Source: Deltaproteobacteria bacterium (GTDB lineage Bacteria > Desulfobacterota_B > Binatia > UBA9968). Taken from it: 8,550 nucleotides of DNA. The notes beneath the pieces are model-generated. The model did no database searches. It was not told where the DNA came from and was given only the letters and a program-made list of their open reading frames with translations. This document shows positions 6,134 through 8,550 of the stretch, in pieces; position 1 is the stretch's first letter, and every line of letters begins with the position of its first letter. The stretch spans positions 1 through 8,550 of the forward strand of contig VBKY01000175.1 in the NCBI GenBank assembly GCA_005879255.1. Reading direction: 5' to 3'. Made by a program: the position numbers and the translations under genes.

Positions 6134-6250
6134 GCTCACGCGCCAGACTTTTCCGCGGGAGTCATCAACGACGAACAATGCATCAGTCACCGATTGCCCA
6201 TAGACTTCCGGGGCTCTTTTACTGGCGATGAATCCAGTGAGAAAGTTTTC
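6134..6250 (-). pseudogene. C-terminal remnant of a PQQ-type sugar (sorbosone) dehydrogenase-like propeller protein
   Basis: On the minus strand the frame from 6250 reads ENFLTGFIASKRAPEVYGQS, then VTDALFVVDDSRGKVWRVS. This resembles the end of sorbosone/glucose dehydrogenase-like proteins: 'FLTGF.......VYGRPVGVAV..DGSLLVTDD..G.IWRVS'. About eight to ten residues between VYG and the LFVVDD strand seem to be missing, which suggests an internal deletion. The frame has no start of its own, begins inside the DppC-type gene's last codons, and runs directly into the next propeller remnant (5940-6121) without a stop. Only the last tens of residues of a normally several-hundred-residue protein remain. 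The assignment rests on motif likeness only. Confidence 0.5.
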
Positions 6251-7137
6251 TACGCTCCGCGCAGTTTCGGATCGAGCTTGTCACGAATGGCATCGCCCAG
6301 CAGATTCGACGCGAAAACTACCAGGCTGATGGCGCTTCCCGGGTAGAGGACAACCCAAGGGGCCTTCTGGGCAAATTCGGCTGCCGAGACGGAAAGCATC
6401 CTTCCCCAGGAGGGATAGGGCTCCGGCACCCCGAGTCCCAAGAAACTCAAAGCAGCTTCTACCAGAATGGCGCTGCCGAACTGGGCAGTCATCAACACGA
6501 TGAAAGGACCGACTGTATTTGGCAGAACATGACGGAAAGCTATTCCCAGGTGGCCGACTCCCAGAGCCTTGGCCGCCTCGATATAGGCGAATTCGCGAAT
6601 GGCGAGCACGCTTGCGCGGATAACGCGCTGCGCCCTTGGTATGATCGGCACGGAGATGGCCACAATGACGTTTCCTATAGAAGGTCCGAGCGCAGCGGTC
6701 ATCACCAACGCCAGAACAAGCAGCGGTAATCCCTGCAGGATGTCCATTATTCGCTGCGTCATCAGATCCAACCATCCGCCGAAATAACCTGAGACGATCC
6801 CAATGATTCCCCCAACCACGGCGCCGAGCAGGGTCGAGGCGATCCCCACCGCGAGAGAAACCCTGGCCCCATAGATGATTCGGCTGTAAATATCTCGTCC
6901 GAGGTTGTCCGTTCCGAACCAGTGAGCATGATTGGGACGAGCTAGGGTGTGCTCGGCATCGGTGCGAATGGAATCGTGGGTGGCAAGTGTTTCGGCAAAG
7001 ACGGCCGCCAGTACCATGACTAAAAGAAGACCTCCGGCCAGCGCTCCAAGCGGTTTCTCGCGGCAGAAACGGAAAAAATTTCCACTCAGGCTGTCCGGGT
7101 GGAAGGTTGCTGCAGCAAAAAGAGATGATACAGCCAT
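6250..7137 (-). CDS. ABC transporter permease, DppC/OppC-like (peptide/nickel class)
   Basis: This is one of the two inner-membrane permeases of a peptide/opine/nickel-type importer, pairing with the DppB-like permease encoded upstream. Visible features from ATG 7137 (295 residues): an N-terminal transmembrane segment (about 30-50), the OppC_N signature HWFGTDNLGRDIYSRIIYGA (71-90), further membrane segments at about 95-118, 136-166, 207-235 and 260-280, and an EAA coupling loop YIEAAKALGVGHLGIAFRHV (184-203) followed by LPN. It ends with DPKLRGA, typical for DppC. The reading frame also has GTG (7179) and ATG (7176) starts further upstream, but these lie inside the ACTCC repeat and would add a repeat-derived MMQYSSTPILQYFA. 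The ATG at 7137 is therefore preferred, although its ribosome-binding site is poor. No DppD/DppF ATPase genes follow; the gene runs into propeller remnants. Confidence 0.92.
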   Translation of the reverse strand: MAVSSLFAAATFHPDSLSGNFFRFCREKPLGALAGGLLLVMVLAAVFAETLATHDSIRTDAEHTLARPNHAHWFGTDNLGRDIYSRIIYGARVSLAVGIASTLLGAVVGGIIGIVSGYFGGWLDLMTQRIMDILQGLPLLVLALVMTAALGPSIGNVIVAISVPIIPRAQRVIRASVLAIREFAYIEAAKALGVGHLGIAFRHVLPNTVGPFIVLMTAQFGSAILVEAALSFLGLGVPEPYPSWGRMLSVSAAEFAQKAPWVVLYPGSAISLVVFASNLLGDAIRDKLDPKLRGA

Positions 7138-7143
7138 CGCGAA

Positions 7144-7238
7144 ATACTGGAGTATTGGGGTACTGGAATATTGCATCACTCCATTTACTCCATCCCCGTT
7201 ACTCCATTAATTGATCCATCACTCCGATACCCCATACT
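7144..7238. repeat. ACTCC/GGAGT-word repeat block between the two permease genes
   Basis: The right half carries four ACTCC words on the plus strand (7178, 7187, 7201, 7221), mostly as TACTCCAT or CACTCCAT. The left half has the complement (ACTGGAGTATTGGGGTACTGG, 7147-7167, including GGAGT). AGTATTGGGGTA at 7151-7162 is inverted as TACCCCATACT at 7228-7238 with one base missing, so the block could fold into a long stem-loop. It resembles degenerate ACTCCAnT dispersed repeats that I recall from deltaproteobacterial intergenic regions. It fills nearly all of the 107-base gap between the permease genes. Confidence 0.6.
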
Positions 7239-7244
7239 TCTTCT

Positions 7245-8195
7245 TCACTGATAGCGGATGCGCGGGTCCAACCAACCGTAGAGCAGATCTACAGTCAGGT
7301 TGGCGAGGACCACTACGATCGCAATGAACATGACTAGGTTTTGAACAACGGGGTAATCGCGCCACAAAATCGCGTCAACGAGATAGCGGGCCACGCCGGG
7401 AAGGTTGAAGACGGTCTCCGTGACCACCAGACCCCCGATCATAAAGGCAAACTCGATGCCGATCACCGTAATCACGGGAAGAGTGGCATTCCTCAGCGCG
7501 TGACCAAAGACAACGATCCGCTCACGCTGTCCCTTGGCCCAGGCGGTCCGAATGTAATCCTCGCGCAGCACATCCAGCATCGAAGAGCGAGTGATGCGCA
7601 TAATCAAGGCGGAGCTACGATAGCCCACTGCTAGCGCAGGAAAAAGGAATTGCAAGAAATGGGCTTTGAAGTCTTCGAACGGGGAGACGTAGGTCATCGC
7701 AGGAATCCATCCAGCCCAGGAAACCAAGAGAAGGATGATCACCATTCCCAGCCAGAATGACGGCATGGAGAGCCCTGCCAGGCTCAGGAGCCGTAACAGG
7801 TAATCCGTTGCACTGTCCTGACGCACAGCACTGAGCACGCCAGTAGGGACTCCCAGCAAAACCGCAACGAGAAGCGCAAGGAGCGCCAGCTCAGCGGTGA
7901 CAGGGATCCGCGGCTTAATGACCTGCCATGCGGGAATGTCGTAGCGATAGGATTTCCCGAGCTCCCCGTGCGCGATGTCCCTCAGCCATCGGCCATACTG
8001 AACGGGGATCGGTTGATCGAGGCCAAGCTCCCGTGCGATCTCCTCCTTGGCTGTCGGATTCACGAATCCAGCCGACGAAAAGAGGATGTCAACGATATTT
8101 CCAGGAACAAGCCGCAGTAGGACGAAGATAACCACGGACATCCCGAACAGCGTCAAGAAGGCCGTGATAAGGCGCTGGAACAGATAGATGTGCAC
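7245..8195 (-). CDS. ABC transporter permease, DppB/OppB-like (peptide/nickel class)
   Basis: This is the first inner-membrane permease of the peptide/nickel-type importer, 316 residues. It has a hydrophobic first helix (about 9-30), the periplasmic DppB-type block with the conserved ELGLDQPIPVQYGRWL (56-71) and GELGKSYRYDIPAWQVI (77-93), and membrane segments at about 102-122, 134-165, 180-198, 240-260 and 285-308. The EAA-like coupling loop YIRTAWAKGQRERIVVFGHA (214-233) is followed by LRNATLP. The ending LYGWLDPRIRYQ is standard for the family. The start is GTG at 8195, five bases after the stop of the binding-protein gene, so translation is probably coupled; no ATG fits as well. Substrate class (dipeptide, oligopeptide, glutathione, nickel, opine) cannot be told from a permease. 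Confidence 0.93.
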   Translation of the reverse strand: MHIYLFQRLITAFLTLFGMSVVIFVLLRLVPGNIVDILFSSAGFVNPTAKEEIARELGLDQPIPVQYGRWLRDIAHGELGKSYRYDIPAWQVIKPRIPVTAELALLALLVAVLLGVPTGVLSAVRQDSATDYLLRLLSLAGLSMPSFWLGMVIILLLVSWAGWIPAMTYVSPFEDFKAHFLQFLFPALAVGYRSSALIMRITRSSMLDVLREDYIRTAWAKGQRERIVVFGHALRNATLPVITVIGIEFAFMIGGLVVTETVFNLPGVARYLVDAILWRDYPVVQNLVMFIAIVVVLANLTVDLLYGWLDPRIRYQ

Positions 8196-8200
8196 GCCGC

Positions 8201-8550
8201 TTACTTGTCCAGCCAGACCTCTTGCATCCGACCGTAATTGTAGATGCTCTGGTGCGGAACCAGGTTCTTAACGTACGGCCACATCACCACATACTCCTTG
8301 CTCCAGCCTAGCATCAACCGCGCCCCGTCGAGCTGGAGCCGCTTGTCGATCTCCTGGACCAACTGAAGGCGCTTTTTCTGATCGAGAGTCTGTGACTGCT
8401 TCTCGATCAGGTTATCCATCTCGGCGCTACAGTAGTCGGGATAATTGCGGGCCGAGCCACACTTGAAGTTCTCGTACAAGTTCGCGTCCGGATCGTCGGG
8501 GCCGATGCCGGTTAGATTGACGGCTACTTCAAACTCTCCCCGCGTCATTT
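8201..8550 (-). CDS. ABC transporter binding protein, family 5 (DppA/OppA-like), C-terminal part
   Basis: This is the last 115 or so residues of a periplasmic family-5 solute-binding protein; its N-terminal part lies beyond the window edge. The fragment shows the family's C-terminal pattern: FEVAVNLTGIGPDDPDANLY, then a CGSARNYPDYCSAEMDNLIE stretch, an acidic-basic helix QTLDQKKRLQLVQEIDKRLQ, and the closing segment WPYVKNLVPHQSIYNYGRMQ before VWLDK and a TAA stop at 8203-8201. The two cysteines (in KCGS and DYCSA) may form a disulfide in the periplasm, which is inference. It directly precedes the DppB-like permease gene with a five-base gap, giving the standard A-B-C gene order. The ATG seen at 8548-8546 is an internal methionine, not the start. 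Confidence 0.88.
   Translation of the reverse strand, partial: MTRGEFEVAVNLTGIGPDDPDANLYENFKCGSARNYPDYCSAEMDNLIEKQSQTLDQKKRLQLVQEIDKRLQLDGARLMLGWSKEYVVMWPYVKNLVPHQSIYNYGRMQEVWLDK

Noticed and set aside
5879..6346. 155-codon plus-strand open frame over the remnant zone
   Set aside because: It runs antisense to the two propeller remnants and the end of the DppC-like gene, is rich in Arg and Ser, and shows no domain; the minus-strand reading explains the sequence better.

Overview
The window (8,550 bases, moderately GC-rich) looks like chromosomal DNA from a free-living Gram-negative bacterium, probably an uncultured soil or groundwater lineage of the deltaproteobacterial (Desulfobacterota/Binatota) or Rokubacteria/NC10 kind. 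This is inferred from three things: several nutrient-uptake ABC genes with NMT1/THI5-like binding proteins, an amidohydrolase-2 family enzyme, and scattered intergenic repeats built from GTTCAA and ACTCC words. No rRNA, tRNA or marker gene is present, so the taxonomic guess is weak.

Layout. (1) Positions 152-2758, minus strand: a compact three-gene ABC importer operon of the nitrate/sulfonate/taurine/pyrimidine class, transcribed as permease, periplasmic binding protein, ATPase, with gaps of only 13 and 23 bases. (2) Positions 2863-3780, plus strand, divergent: a second NMT1/THI5-like binding-fold protein that lacks a signal peptide. (3) Positions 3781-3990: a convergent intergenic region with a GTTCAA inverted repeat and a perfect hairpin. 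(4) Positions 3991-5669, minus strand: a RidA-family protein followed by an amidohydrolase-2 (ACMSD-like) metal-dependent hydrolase or decarboxylase, probably co-transcribed. (5) Positions 5670-6250: a non-coding zone with a possible small repeat element and two abutting gene remnants, the C-terminal ends of two different beta-propeller proteins, one frameshifted. (6) Positions 6250-8550, minus strand: a peptide/nickel-class (Dpp/Opp) ABC operon with the C-terminal end of the binding protein (cut by the window edge), then the DppB-like and DppC-like permeases. An ACTCC-repeat block of about 95 bases separates the two permeases. No cognate ATPase genes follow.

How the genes work together. Two unrelated importers flank a small enzyme unit. 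A plausible but unproven reading is uptake of a small organic nitrogen, sulfur or aromatic compound (importer 1, perhaps with the cytosolic binding-fold protein). The amidohydrolase would then catabolise it, with RidA clearing reactive enamine/imine intermediates. The Dpp-type operon is probably independent.

I see no clearly new biological system. The points most worth a second look are the signal-less binding-fold protein, the fused beta-propeller remnants, and the repeat block inside the dpp-type operon.
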